Below are positions 12,445 to 24,455 of a stretch of 64,000 nucleotides of DNA, piece by piece (position 1 is the first letter of the stretch; each line of letters begins with the position of its first letter). The notes under the pieces were generated by a model. That model saw nothing but the letters and a program-made list of their open reading frames with translations. It was not told where the DNA came from and ran no database searches. The translations under genes were made by a program, and so were the position numbers. The DNA comes from Syncephalis fuscata (taxonomy: Eukaryota; Zoopagomycota; Zoopagomycetes; Zoopagales; Piptocephalidaceae): the NCBI GenBank assembly GCA_025786725.1, contig JAHLTZ010000003.1, positions 434,001 to 498,000 of the forward strand. Direction: 5' to 3'.

Positions 12445-13891
12445 ATGAAGCAATCTTTTATCTATTCGCTACTGTCCTTGCTTGTAGGCTCCAGCATGAT
12501 CTACGTCTGCGAGGCTCAAAATTGTGGTCCTCTTCAAGTGCGTCAAGATATTCATGATCTTACCGATACCCAACGCAATGCATACTTCAGGGCCATCACT
12601 ACACTACAGTCAGGGTCCCGACCAACCCGATATGACAAGCTATCTCAAATGCACTATGACGCCAGAAATACAGCCCATGGTTGGTCATGGTTCTTCCCTT
12701 GGCATCGAGCTTATTTGCTTGAATTCCAGAGACAATTACGAACTGTTGATTCTAGCATTGTCATTCCATACTGGGACTGGTCGGTCAACTCCCAAGCACC
12801 CGAACAAGCATCCGTTTGGCGCTCTGACTGGTACGGTGGCAACGGCCGATCAGAAGATAAATGTGTTGTAAATGGCCAATTCCGTAACTATAAGCCAATG
12901 TATCCACAGTCTCATTGCCTGCAACGATCATGGGATAGTGATACCAGAATATCTGCATTCTACTCTCCACAAGCACTTAGCTCGCTCATTGCTACAAGTA
13001 CCACTTTTGATCAATTCAGACAACGGTTAGAGTCAGTACCACATGGACAAGTACACGTTGCCATCGGTATGGATATGTCGACAATGTACAGTTCTAATGA
13101 GTAAGTCGACTAAATATACAAATTGTATTTTATTAATCTGGCTACTATGACAACATTAGTCCTCTTTTTTTCCTTCATCACGGATTTATCGACAAGCTAT
13201 GGGCCGACTGGCAAGCCAGCGCGCCGGGCCGCGATACCGCCTATGGAGGAAGAAACGCAGGCGGAAGCGCTGCCACAGTGAACGATATTCTAACGCCGTT
13301 CAATATTCCTGTTAGAAATGTGCTTAAGACACGGGATCTATGTTATGTCTATGCTCCACGTAGAACTGCGAGCAGAAGCATGATACAGTCAAATGCCAAT
13401 AATGCAGTTAGCATTGAAAATACCGCTGCAAATAGCAACACTACAATAACAGGGCTACTTCAGATGCCGTTGCCAAAAATACCACTGTTGTTGCTGTTCC
13501 TTCAACTGCCTCAGTCCTCCCAGCACCTGACGATCGAACGGAACTTGTAGCGCTTCGCTCAACTAAGCCTGTCCCCGAATCATGGCTACGGGCCAATAAC
13601 CATGACGTCGGCCAGGCACGTGCCACCGAATCGGACTTGCTCCAGACGACAAAGAAATTTAACGAAAACTCCAACGAGATTTCATCTGCTGCTCTTATCA
13701 ACCAAGAAGATGTACTAAAGTCCTTGGCGTCATCTGCAAAACAATTTACTATCACCAATGCTCGCAAGCGAGTTAACATTAATCTTAAAAATAGTGAAAG
13801 CTTGGTCGACGCCATAAAGAAAGCGGCCAGCTCTGTCATGCGCGTGTTAAGCAACGCGCACATTAGCAATCCGTTTCAAGTAGCATACTAA
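12445..13891 (+). CDS. Tyr6: secreted tyrosinase, two exons, one frame break
   Basis: Exons 12445-13100 and 13160-13891; only the N|D intron (phase 2) is kept. The signal peptide ends near CEAQ. CuA: QMH, AHG, PWHR. CuB: HGQVH and LHHGFIDK, with Gly after the first CuB His. The frame breaks in the linker at an AGGG run (13451-13454). One added base there gives a Ser/Thr/Ala linker leading into DDRTELVALR and a standard C-terminal domain, and the exon sum becomes 463 codons. The catalytic domain lies wholly upstream of the break, so even a real break would leave a copper-binding enzyme without its C-terminal domain. AATAAA at 13940. Confidence 0.88.
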
Positions 13892-14876
13892 ACAACTTGT
13901 CGTTTTAACTATGTTAGTGTAAATAGTATTTTGTTTCAGAATAAAATGATCGACTCTATGTTTAAACTGTTTTTTTAAATGAAATAAACACTATCAAAAT
14001 AATGCTTAATATTTTAAATTTCATGGCAGACAGTGATAAACCGTGCGTGCAACGCTATGCTATATAATGCGACAAGATTGAAAAGAAAGCTAAGACACCA
14101 AGTGTACTGTTAAAGTAGCACGGCTTGCCTCAATGATGTGTAGTTGCATTTGAAGATTGGCCCATAATAAAGAGATAGACATGATCATTTAATGAGGTGC
14201 TTATGCAGGAGAGATTTACACAAGCTGTCTTGTAGCATTGCTAAATCACCCCGTTTTGTTGATCCAAAGCCTCCTTGCACTCAAACAAATAAAGACATTG
14301 CTATCTTTTTATTTACTTATTTAGCTAATGTGCTAATGATGTACCGGGAATGCATGCCGTCATAATACATTCCCGTATTTATAAACCATTGTTTATTATT
14401 GTGTTTTTTTTAAATTAATAACATTCCCCAATCCGTTCTAACTATAGCTTTCTCACCTTGACTTGCTGTGAACTTGGTAAGCTATTCTTGTCATAGTAGC
14501 ATCATCGGGCGTGGTTGTTAGGGTGCATCAGTCATACAACAGCCGCCACGCCTTGTCAGGCGCGCGATACTATGGGCGGCCAACTAGATAAATGGCCAGC
14601 TTTTGTGAAATATTACTGAGAATATAGTATACAATCTCGTTTACTGTTCATTCGATTGTTTTATTGATTGTTGTCGCTGGCGCCAACATTATTTGCCTAA
14701 AGATAAATCAGCGGCCATTGCAACCTTAAAACTAGCCAATACTGACGTGTTTCTTATTGTAGGCTTATTGGATAGTAGCAGCAACAGCAGTAATAATAAT
14801 AGGCCTTATTTGTTACACTTGAACAAAAATTGACTTTCATAAGTTTGCCGTGTACTAGCGTTTACATCTAACAAAA
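13892..14876 (+). other. Intergenic, Tyr6 to Tyr7
   Basis: Noncoding. Nothing beyond AT-rich runs and a possible promoter for Tyr7. Confidence 0.5.
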
Positions 14877-16551
14877 ATGTTTCACACAAAACGACTATTC
14901 AAGCTTGGCCTACTTTCGATAACCGTTTTGCTTTTGTGCAGCGGTATAATCAGATCTACAAATGCGCAATATCGTGGTTGTAATAAAATAGCTAAAAGAA
15001 GAGAAATTCGTACATTGTCCAGTCGAGAAAGACAAACGTATTTTAATGCCATCAAGCTTATGCAATCAGGCCCATCGCCAACCTTTTACGATAGGTAAGT
15101 AATAAAACTAAAATTAACTGCAGCCACTTTAATTAATATTATTTAATATTTAGTTATACCATTCGACATTTTAATCCATCTAATTTTACTCATGGATTTC
15201 CACAGTTTCTTCCTTGGCATCGAGCATTTATACTCGACTTTGAAAACCAGTTAAAAAGAATTGACGAATCACTTACTATTCCTTATTGGGTCAGTACGCA
15301 CATAGTATATAAAAAACGACTAATACTTTAAAATTTATAGGATTGGTCCTACGATTCACAAGCACCTGAACTAGCGCCTATCTGGCGATCCGATTGGTAT
15401 GGCGGCAATGGCAGAGATAGCGATAGTTGTGTTGTCAATGGCCAATTTGCCAACTGGCATCCATTCTACCCGGAGCCGCACTGTCTGCGTCGACGATGGG
15501 ACAATAACGATACTATATCCGCCTACTATTCCCCAGAAATGATTCAATCAATTAAAAACAATGCACATGTGTTTGATGAGTTTCGACAGCAGCTTGAGGC
15601 GCCTCCACACAACCAAGTCCATGTTTCAATCGGTGGTGATATGCCGACACTATACAGTCCTAATGAGTAAGCAATTAATACAATACGTCTTTAATAGCTA
15701 ATATCTCTTTTATTTATTTGCTGTCTAGTCCTATTTTCTGGAGCCATCACGCGTTCGTTGATAAGCTCTGGGCAGAATGGCAGGAAATGGCACAGCCCAA
15801 CGTTATGTCGTACAACGGCATCAATGGAGACGGCACACAAGCAAAGCTTTCCGACCAACTTCTACAATTGAACTACAGTGTTGCGGATGTAATGGTTCGA
15901 GAAAAGCTTTGCTATGAATATGTTCCGGCACCATGGGAGGCAAACTTTCCAGGCAAATCAAAGGGCCGTGGTAATAATAATGGAACACCACATGCTCGAC
16001 GCGACATCGACAATAGCACGGATAGCGCAGCAAGTTCTGGATACACCTTTACGCAGACGAACATTGGCGACAATGATGGCACTCCCAACGCAAATGATCG
16101 TCACGAGCTTTTGCAACTTCGCGTCCCAAATAGCCTACCGGAGGCATCAATTCTTCGTAGTCATATGAAGGTCGAGGACGTACGTAGAGCAGAAGAAATT
16201 CACCGCCAGACGATATATGAGCTGAACAAACTCTCGAATTACATTTCGCCCGCTGCACTTATCAACCGACCAGAATTTATGGAAAGTTTGACCGGCCGCG
16301 TCGACAGATTCACCGCAACTGATGATAAGCAGCAATTGCAGATCCACTTGCCAAATAAAACGCCATTATCGCAAAAGGATATTGGCGATCTTGTCAGGCG
16401 GATTTATAGCCGTGGCTCAAATCAAAGCGTTTCGCAAAAGGCCGACGCGGATATTGAAACTACTAGCACTGCATCAAGCGACATTGATAAGATTATTGGC
16501 ACGGGCACATGGGAGCGTATCTGGTCAACGATATCTGCCAAAAAATCCTAA
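14877..16551 (+). CDS. Tyr7: secreted tyrosinase with Asn after first CuB His, 500 aa
   Basis: Exons 14877-15094, 15154-15289, 15341-15666 and 15729-16551 join cleanly with all three family introns. The signal peptide ends near STNAQ. CuA: RHF, THG, PWHR. CuB: HNQVH and SHHAFVDK. The Asn directly after the first CuB His differs from most copies; in characterised enzymes Asn here, with a conserved Glu (LEAPPHN), favours hydroxylation of monophenols. The linker is Asn/Gly-rich with a basic HARRD that could be a protease site. The C-terminal domain (DRHELLQLR, MKVEDVRR, YISPAALI) has a ~60-residue tail. Confidence 0.94.
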
Positions 16552-16739
16552 TGTCAAAGCAATGGTTTAATATTAAAGCCTAAACAGCCATAAATCCAAA
16601 GGCTTGTTAGCACTATAGGAAAAGCAAACTGATATTTTAGCAACATGTTTGCATGCGTATCAGTTTTTGAATTTTAATGAAATATTTGGTTAAAAAACAA
16701 TAATAAATATTAGTATTAGTAAACTATTAATGCTGAACA

Positions 16740-16983
16740 TGTTCTATAATGATGAGTGTTTTTTGGGCGTGAATGACTTTTATTCTTTTAATTGATCTTT
16801 TAATATACTGAATATATGTTCTATGATAATGAGTGTTTTTTGAGTGTAAATAACTTTTTATTATATTTAATTGATCTTTTAATATACTGAATATATGTTC
16901 TATGATAATGAGTAGTTTTGGTGTCAAATGACTTTTATTCTTAATGCATTTATTCATTTACTATTATTCTGTTCTATGATGTA
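16740..16983 (+). repeat. Tandem repeat, ~77-bp unit, three copies
   Basis: Units begin GTTCTAT(A/G)AT at about 16741, 16818, 16897 and 16971 (spacings 77, 79, 74). They share GATAATGAG, a run of T, TGACTTTTAT, TTGATCTTTTAATATACTG and AATATAT. The third unit is more diverged. No coding potential. Confidence 0.8.
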
Positions 16984-18474
16984 CCAACATGTTGGGTAGA
17001 TTGACTTTTATTATTTACACTCCCTTGTTAATAAATTAAACTCGGCTGTTTATAAATATTGACTGACAGGCTCACATCTCACAATCTACGTCACTACATT
17101 TCTCTTTCTCTTTCTTTACACTTGACAGCATATATCCATAGCATATATTTGTACACTCCATATATACCATCTAAATAATGTCAGTAGTTATTTGACTACT
17201 AGTTAGATACACACACCTTCTACACTATGTGCTTGCATTGCTCTTTTGTAATCTGACCTTTTTTACAAATCACTTTGATTGCTCTGATCGTTGCTTTTGG
17301 CAGCTTTATTGATACGGTAAGTGCATTCCTGGCTTGTTTTATGTTATTTTGAGCATGTGCTATGTTTTGCTATAGATTGCCATTACAGGTCATCTCGCAA
17401 CAACATGTGCAATCTTGATAGTGGCAGTGCGATTTGCTGCTTTGAGATTATACACGCTGCTGTTAGTACGATCTGCAGTGGCGATCTATAGCAAACTAAA
17501 ATATACAATGTATTTGGTAGGATATATTCAGCATAATCATCGTACACAGCTGTTATGTGCGTATAGCTACCGACACGATGACTGCGATGGTTATACACGC
17601 TTTATCTCTTTGTCAATTACTTTCTTCTTTTTCATTTCTCACTTTTACTATTTAAACAAATTCATTCATCAGTACTTGTTTTTTTGCGTGTGACCAGTGG
17701 TGGCTGTACAAAGCTGAACTGGTCTTTTCATCACTACGTTGTGTGTCCCGTTTAAGTACTATAACCAGCATTAATGTTTGCAGCTGATCGTTGATCGAGC
17801 AGTCTACAATTATATATTCTACTAATCTAAATTATAAATACACTTTCCAAAATTAATAAATAAATTTTATTACAATTTTTATATTTAATATGTTTTCTAA
17901 AAGTACAAATAATATAATGTAAACGGAAGTAACCAAGTCTATCAACAACCCTTTAACATCAGCATAGACAGCCATCGTAGCATTGCTGTTGTTGTCTGTT
18001 GTTACGCGTGGCTGGAACTAGCACATATAAGCATTTATCCAATTGCCGCTTTTACGGCTGTTTAATGCACAGGTTTAAATGTAAAATATTTATTTATATT
18101 ATTGTTTATATTCATTTGTTGTTTTTGTTTTAAAATAAATTATAAAATTTATTATTAGTAGCAGTAGCTATATGAATATTGCTTAATCATCATTAAATCT
18201 ACTAATAATACAATAGAGTGCTAATGATAACTTTACTATTACTACTTCAGGGGTATTGAAAGCCCCAGTCTTTGTTCTCATTGAATAACATTCATGTATC
18301 AACATCGCTCTCCTTTAATTGTAAACAACGATTATACAATCTTTGAAGACTAGCAGTATACAAGTTGCCAAGACAACTGTACAGGGCGTCAACTAACGGC
18401 TACTTTTCGTCATTGGATCTTGGGCTACAAGAGCATTTCCCCTTGCATCCATGGAATTTAATATTTGTGTTGGA

Positions 18475-18483
18475 TATATAAAG
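18475..18483 (+). promoter_or_regulatory. TATA box upstream of Tyr8
   Basis: TATATAAAG lies 131 bp before the Tyr8 start codon, about the same distance as the box before Tyr2. Confidence 0.45.
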
Positions 18484-18613
18484 CGTATTTTACCATCGAT
18501 TATTGACGCTGAATGTAGTTACTTATTGCTAAAGCCTTTAACTGCAATTTTGTACAGAAATCATATTATTTTATAATTAGGACTAGATTAAGTAGTACAT
18601 AATACCGATTATT

Positions 18614-20259
18614 TTGATTCAAATGAAAAATATTTTATCTTTTGCAGCGATAGTGGCCGTCATTATTGGTGTATTAAATGATAAAACATCAATTAAGGCG
18701 GTGGATGCACAAGCGTGTGGTCGGTTACGCCCACGGCGTGAATTTCGCATGCTATCACAACAGGAGCGTACAAATTTTATCAACGCCATTCGTCAGTTAC
18801 AATCGGGACCGGCACCGACACGATACGATCAGTAGGTGTTTGATATTGTGATTCGTGTCCACTAACTTGATCTTTCTTTGCATTTTCTCGCAGATATGTA
18901 AGCACTCATTGGAATGCACGAGAAAATACGCACGGCTATGCGCAGTTTTTCCCGTGGCATCGCTATTTTTTACGCGAATTTGAAAAAGAGTTACAGCGCA
19001 TCAATTCCAGTATTATGATTCCTTATTGGGACTGGACGTTCGACTCACAGTCGCCCGAGCTTTCTCCCATCTTTTCCGATTCGTTTATGGGCGGTAATGG
19101 ATGGGGTGGCTGCGTACGTTCTGGCCCGTTCGCCAATTGGTTTCCGTCGTTTCCGACCCGCAAGTGTCTTAGTCGTGTCTTTGATCGTGATGGTCGGCTA
19201 AGTGCCTTTGCTTCACCTGAGCAAATTATGGCCATTATGAGAACGGCCGACACCTACCATGATATGCGGATCTGGACAGAGACTCCGCCTCATGGCATTA
19301 TTCACTCAAGTATTGGCGGAGATATGGAAACGATGTATAGCCCGAATGACCCAATATTTTGGCTTCATCATGCGTTTATTGATAAGCTATGGGATAATTG
19401 GCAACGATTGGGCAATAATAGAAATTTCTGGCTTTATGACGATATTAACAACGATGGAAGTGCATCGATGCTGGTCGATCCGCTTTGGCCGTTTAACGTG
19501 CAGGTTCGAGATGTTATGGATTCGCAGCGGTTCTGTTACTATTATGAGCCATTCCTGCCAAACCGTGCCCCTATGGCATTTAATACCGACACGGCCAACG
19601 TTAGTTGGGACATGACAATGCGCGATTCGGCCGCACTAGACTGGCAACATACAACCGAGATGCTATTTGCCGTTAATACGACAACGACAACGACAAACAA
19701 AGCAATAACACCTATGCTTACCGTGCCTGACGATGACCGTTCCGAGCTTGTAGCGATACGTGCTTCAAAGCCACTTCCAGAATCATGGCTAAAGATGAAT
19801 CATTATAATGTCACGCAAGTGCGTATTATGGAAGAGAAGCTGCGCCGTGTTGTTGATCGCGTTAATCGTCTAAACCATTATGTGTCGCCGGCTGCACTTG
19901 CTCGTCATGATAACGCACTAAGCGCTATTGCACACAGACTGACAAAATCACCAGTACTTGTTGGAGCACTAACGGCAACAGTAGGCGGTAAATTGAAGCA
20001 TATTATGACCGAATTACCTCAACAAGCAACTGTTGCTAGTGATAGTGTACAGCAGAACTTGCCAGATCAGCATCGCAATAATAATCACCGCCATAAGGAT
20101 ACTGGTCACTCGAGTCGGGCTTTATCCCCCTCGAATATTATTTCAATTATTCGCGAACGCGTCGAAGCAATTACAGGTACTGAGCTTTCAAGTGGTCTTG
20201 TTCCAATTACGGACGAGCTACAAACAGCCGCACGCCTAGATGGTAGAAAACAGCATTAA
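18614..20259 (+). CDS. Tyr8: secreted tyrosinase, two exons, 527 aa
   Basis: Exons 18614-18831 and 18894-20259; only the first family intron is kept. A second Met three codons in could also start the protein. The signal peptide ends near AVDAQ. CuA: STH, THG, PWHR. CuB: HGIIH and LHHAFIDK, with Gly after the first CuB His. It differs from its neighbours in GGNGWGGCVRSG, where the usual DDNCV is replaced, and in a Met/Asp-rich segment after FCYYYE. The C-terminal domain (DRSELVAIR, MNHYNVTQVR, YVSPAAL) is followed by a long tail with a basic HRNNNHRHK patch. No frame breaks. Confidence 0.94.
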
Positions 20260-21941
20260 ATGAACACAAATAAATATTGATTGATTTAGTAGGATGTGCA
20301 CAGCCGAGCGTTCCTAAGTGTTGGTATGGCAAAGGCTATCCAAAGTGCTAGGCTTTTCTTTTTACTTTGTAAATACCGATAAATTACTATTTTTGTTTTT
20401 GAGCAAATATCCGACAAATTGGCATTGTTGTTATTTTTATCATGGCCATATTAGGGTATTGTATTCACGCTTCTTTAGAATGGCAAACGAAGCACATGCA
20501 GCAAACAGGCCCATGATTGATGCACATGGTTTAAAAGTACAAAACTTCAAGCAGCAATGATGATAAAAGTGGAATAAAGGCTATGTTTTATTTACACAAG
20601 CACGCAAGGATAAGACAAGTAATTACACGGAGATATCCCAATTACACCAAACAGTAGTAACATAGACAATAGCCACCTGAAACAAATACTCGTTAAAGTC
20701 TCGACCATCGTGTTGACCTATTTGTTTATAGATGATGCGTGATTTATATTTAGACAGCAAGTCGTTATCTATTATGACTTTGAACAAAGCGGCATTAAAG
20801 CGATATTTAAAAAATCCAATGAAATGAGCCAAATTCCCAGCAACGGCAAAAAATAGAATCCAATAAGAATAAGGCAGGGATTTGTTTAAGCCAACGCCGC
20901 CAGCCAATGATGTTACGCTTGCCTTTTTAAGATGTTTGAGATTCTGTGCATTAATGCGGATTAGTAAAATTCCCTGCCATTTTCGGTGAAGGTATTGCAG
21001 CCCATCGTTACTTGACCATACGCTAATAACGATGGCTATTTTGGTTGGCCTTATCCATGCCTGTTTCACAGATACATACATACGTACATAGAGGCGGCAC
21101 TGATAGTGAATAGGTGAAAATGTCGAAACAAAAGCTCATGCTAATGCTATCCAAACTGTACGCAAGGCACATCTTGTCAGTGAAGCAGAGGAGCGGAAAA
21201 GCCAGAACTGTTTTCCACCAATCGTCTCAGCCATGATCTTATGCATGACGAAAAATCTGTACAACGTATTTCCCGCACATACTACCTAGTGGGTAATTGT
21301 ATGTCCTGTACTATTCTTGGATCTTCCAAGTTTGTATCCACCTACTTCCTAATTTATCTTTGTATCGCTCCGTCCCTGAAGCTAATAGCCACTCCGCAGC
21401 CCGGCATGCATCCATGATTGGCCTGGCCATTGTGAGTTAAATTACCCAAGAGAAAAAGGCCGAGGTACTACCGTTTCTCTATCTTTGTTCTAACAACAAT
21501 TCTGTCTCACTTTTCAAGTTCCCAGACTCAAGTATAAAGCAATAAAGCACTACGAATCTTTGACAGATTGGTTGCTTCTTTGCTTGCATTTTTCACTATC
21601 CATCTCTCGGCTGTCGCTTACATTTGTGCATCAAGCCACAATTCGCGCACTTTATCGCCATTGCTATAGGTACACACACACAGATTACATATCTATCACT
21701 CAAACTTCGTTTTTTGCACAGCTATTTTATTGCTGTTTTTCTTTAAACTCTTTACACTAACGCTGTCGACACTATCTCATTGCTCGTTGGCCTACTTATT
21801 ACTTTCTACCTAATATTTTTGAACTCCAGTGGATTTCAAAAGCACACCTACACATTTATCCAATACGGTATTGATGTGCCGTATTTCTTGAACTTGCTAC
21901 AATATCTGCTCTACAACTGTGATTAATCACTGTTAAACATC
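20260..21941 (+). other. Intergenic, Tyr8 to Tyr9
   Basis: Mostly noncoding. The longest ORF (minus, 20623-21081, 152 codons) has one hydrophobic stretch but no recognised domain or visible splice partner, so I do not call it a gene. TATAAAGC at 21533-21540, about 400 bp before Tyr9, may be a promoter element. Confidence 0.45.
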
Positions 21942-24059
21942 ATGCGATTGACTTCAACTATCCTTATTGCTGCAGCTTTGCTGTTGGCTGCCACCAACGT
22001 TCAGGCTGATACATGCAGCTCGATTCGCCAACGTCGTGAATTCCGTACTCTATCGGATGCTGAGCGCCAAGCTTACATCTCGGCCATTAAGACACTACAA
22101 AACTCTCAAAATCGCTCAAAATATGATGCGTATGTCCAACGTCACGTAGATGTCACAGCTTATGCACACGGTAACTCCCGTTTTCTTTCATGGCATCGTG
22201 CCTACATTCGTGCCTTTGAAAAAGATCTTCAAAGCATCAATAGTTCTGTGATGCTTCCTTATTGGGACTGGGCCTACGATTCGCAGGCTCCAGAAAAATC
22301 GATTGTTCTTTCGAGCCAGTACTATGGCGGTAACGGTGATAGCAAAAAAAGTTGGTGTGTTCCCGATGGCCAGTTTGCTAGCTGGAAGCCAAAAAATAAC
22401 TACAACTGCATCGTTCGTTCATACAACAACGGCCAAGGCTCTCACATTCCTGCCTTCTGGGGCTGGGAACCTATTCGCTCGGCTGTATTTTCTGCCACTA
22501 GTTACGATCAATTCCGTAAATCGCTTGAAGGTCCGCACGGTAACGTACACAACAACATTGGCGGCCAATTTTCGTCTATGCGCAGTCCGGATGATCCTCT
22601 CTTCTGGTTGCACCACGCATTTGTTGACAAATTGTGGTCTGACTGGCAAAATCTAAAAGCAGCCAATTTCCGCAGCTACGGTGGTCAAAACGGCGATGGT
22701 AGCACTGCTCGTGCCACCGATAACCTTGATTATGGCTACACTGTGAACGATTTGTTTGATACGCGCAATCTCTGCTACACCTACGCTCCATTCGATGGCA
22801 CTGTTCCGCCTGTCGTCACTCCACCATCGACCACGCCACCACCATCGACCTCGACTTCGACATCGACATCGTCCAGCTCGCCATCAGCCACTGGATCGTC
22901 TTCATCAAGTGCCACGTCTACTTCGAGCGGCTCTCCATCAGCCACTGGATCGTCTTCGTCAAGTGCCACGTCTACTTCAAGCGGCTCTTCATCAGCCACT
23001 GGATCGTCTTCATCAAGTGCCACGTCTACTTCAAGCGGCTCTCCATCAGCCACTGGATCGTCAAGCTCTTCGGCTACTAGCACATCGAACTCAAATGGAT
23101 CAACCTCCACTAGCACGTCGACTTCTACAAGCACGTCGACCTCTACTAGCACGTCAAACTCGAATGGATCATCAAGCGCTACTAGCACCTCAACCTCCAC
23201 TAGCACGTCGACTTCAAGTGGTTCGGCCAGCAGCACTGCTACCAGCACTCCAACACCAACTTACACAACGGTTATTCCGCCATACACCAACGGTACCATT
23301 CCTAACGGCGGTACTTACGTGAATGTTACCGTTCCTGGTGTCAATTCGACCACAGTCACCAACTCTACCTATGGTCCAGACTACGATGATCGTACCAACA
23401 TTATCAATATCCGTCAGCCACGTCCATTGCCTGAATCCTGGTGCCAAATGAATCACTTGAACGTTGATGACGTTCGTCAAGTTGAAAACAATGCTGCCAA
23501 GGCTATCGACCAATTCAATCACTTGCCAGGTTACATTTCGGACAGTGCTTTGGTCAATCACCCTGACGTTCTTAAGGATTTGGCCAAGGAAGGCGCCAAG
23601 TTCAATGGCTACGTTGGTAATCAGAAGATTCAGATCAACTACGACTCTCAGAATCCAGACGCTGCTGTTCAGGATGTCCGTTCCAAGGTCGTGAATGTAG
23701 TCCAACAAGTCTACAAGCAGGTCAGCTTTGTTTATCCACAGGTCGTGCAGAACATTATCAACGCTGTTGATGTGTTCAATGGCGGCAAAAACTCACTTCC
23801 AATCTATTCTGGTAACAACAACCAGACTGCCGGCAATGAAAACTATGGCGACGAAGACTGCGAAGAGCCAGCTGAGGAGGATTGTGATGATGAGCCAGCC
23901 GATGAGGACTGTGATGAGGATAACGCTAATGCTCAAGTGCCAGCTCCAGCTCCAGCTGTCGTCACTGAGCCATGTGACGAAGATGGCCAAGTACCAGCTC
24001 CAGCTGTTGTTCCATGCGATGATGCTAACAACACCACCACCACCACTCCTACTTACTAA
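21942..24059 (+). CDS. Tyr9: intronless tyrosinase with Ser/Thr linker and acidic Cys tail, 705 aa
   Basis: A single uninterrupted frame; all three family introns are absent. The signal peptide ends near NVQAD. CuA: QRH, AHG, SWHR. CuB: HGNVH and LHHAFVDK. The loop before CuB is one residue shorter (LEGPHG). A ~150-residue Ser/Thr linker (22830-23260) looks mucin-like and probably O-glycosylated; it includes four exact-spaced 54-bp units. The C-terminal domain (DDRTNIINIR, MNHLNVDDVR, YISDSALV) is followed by an acidic tail in which single cysteines sit in Asp/Glu clusters (EDC, EDCD), then Pro-Ala and Thr-rich segments. Codons look more GC-rich than in intron-bearing copies, which may mean high expression (not measured). 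Confidence 0.96.
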   Translation: MRLTSTILIAAALLLAATNVQADTCSSIRQRREFRTLSDAERQAYISAIKTLQNSQNRSKYDAYVQRHVDVTAYAHGNSRFLSWHRAYIRAFEKDLQSINSSVMLPYWDWAYDSQAPEKSIVLSSQYYGGNGDSKKSWCVPDGQFASWKPKNNYNCIVRSYNNGQGSHIPAFWGWEPIRSAVFSATSYDQFRKSLEGPHGNVHNNIGGQFSSMRSPDDPLFWLHHAFVDKLWSDWQNLKAANFRSYGGQNGDGSTARATDNLDYGYTVNDLFDTRNLCYTYAPFDGTVPPVVTPPSTTPPPSTSTSTSTSSSSPSATGSSSSSATSTSSGSPSATGSSSSSATSTSSGSSSATGSSSSSATSTSSGSPSATGSSSSSATSTSNSNGSTSTSTSTSTSTSTSTSTSNSNGSSSATSTSTSTSTSTSSGSASSTATSTPTPTYTTVIPPYTNGTIPNGGTYVNVTVPGVNSTTVTNSTYGPDYDDRTNIINIRQPRPLPESWCQMNHLNVDDVRQVENNAAKAIDQFNHLPGYISDSALVNHPDVLKDLAKEGAKFNGYVGNQKIQINYDSQNPDAAVQDVRSKVVNVVQQVYKQVSFVYPQVVQNIINAVDVFNGGKNSLPIYSGNNNQTAGNENYGDEDCEEPAEEDCDDEPADEDCDEDNANAQVPAPAPAVVTEPCDEDGQVPAPAVVPCDDANNTTTTTPTY
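22881..23096 (+). repeat. Coding 54-bp tandem repeat, Ser/Thr linker of Tyr9
   Basis: CCATCAGCCACTGGATCG or its one-base variant recurs at 22881, 22935, 22989 and 23043, exactly 54 bp apart. Each unit encodes an 18-residue SATGSSSSSATSTSS-type block. Near-identity suggests recent unequal exchange. Confidence 0.9.
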
Positions 24060-24455
24060 TTCTCTCTTCATTTTTGTGTGATCACTAATCATCTTCATAG
24101 CGGCGCCAATACTATCCAGCACATACTTGCAGAGCAAGGCGTAGCTAGGCTGCTTTCCGCCACCATCAACTTTTAGTACATTTATATAAAAAGCAATTAT
24201 TATTGCATTGTCGTATACATTAAGTGCCAGTGATGTTTTATTTTAGCATGCATATAGTATAATGTAAAAGCATCTTTAAACACTAACATGTTGTAATTTA
24301 TTACATAAATAATATACGCTAGAATGATCACGAAAGCGGTAGCAGAACAAAGCACTTAATAACATTCGCGCAACTGAACTGCACATTCAATCTATTGAAC
24401 ATGGGACAAGTGGTGAGTTTTATTTAATCATCACATTATCACACTTATTGTGATT
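24060..24455. other. Tyr9 3' flank with a partial copy of the foldback arm
   Basis: Noncoding. TTCAATCTATTGAACATG near 24387 repeats a motif of the arm at 24508, so a fragment of the same family lies immediately before the complete element. Confidence 0.5.

Larger units (their letters stand above)
16552..18613 (+). other. Intergenic, Tyr7 to Tyr8
   Basis: About 2 kb of AT-rich noncoding DNA with one tandem-repeat block (separate entry). The short ORFs are AT-driven and unlike known proteins. Confidence 0.5.

Noticed and set aside
12445-13891. Tyr6 as a truncated tyrosinase
   Set aside because: One added base in the GGG run restores the full C-terminal domain and makes the length divisible by three.
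16740-16983. CRISPR-like array
   Set aside because: The repeated units are contiguous and diverged, with no unique spacers, in a eukaryotic contig.
20623-21081. 152-codon minus-strand ORF
   Set aside because: Hydrophobic stretch but no family similarity, no splice context and weak coding character; left as unresolved intergenic DNA.
22781-23248. Minus-strand 155-codon Val/Asp/Glu ORF
   Set aside because: Antisense shadow of the Tyr9 Ser/Thr repeat.
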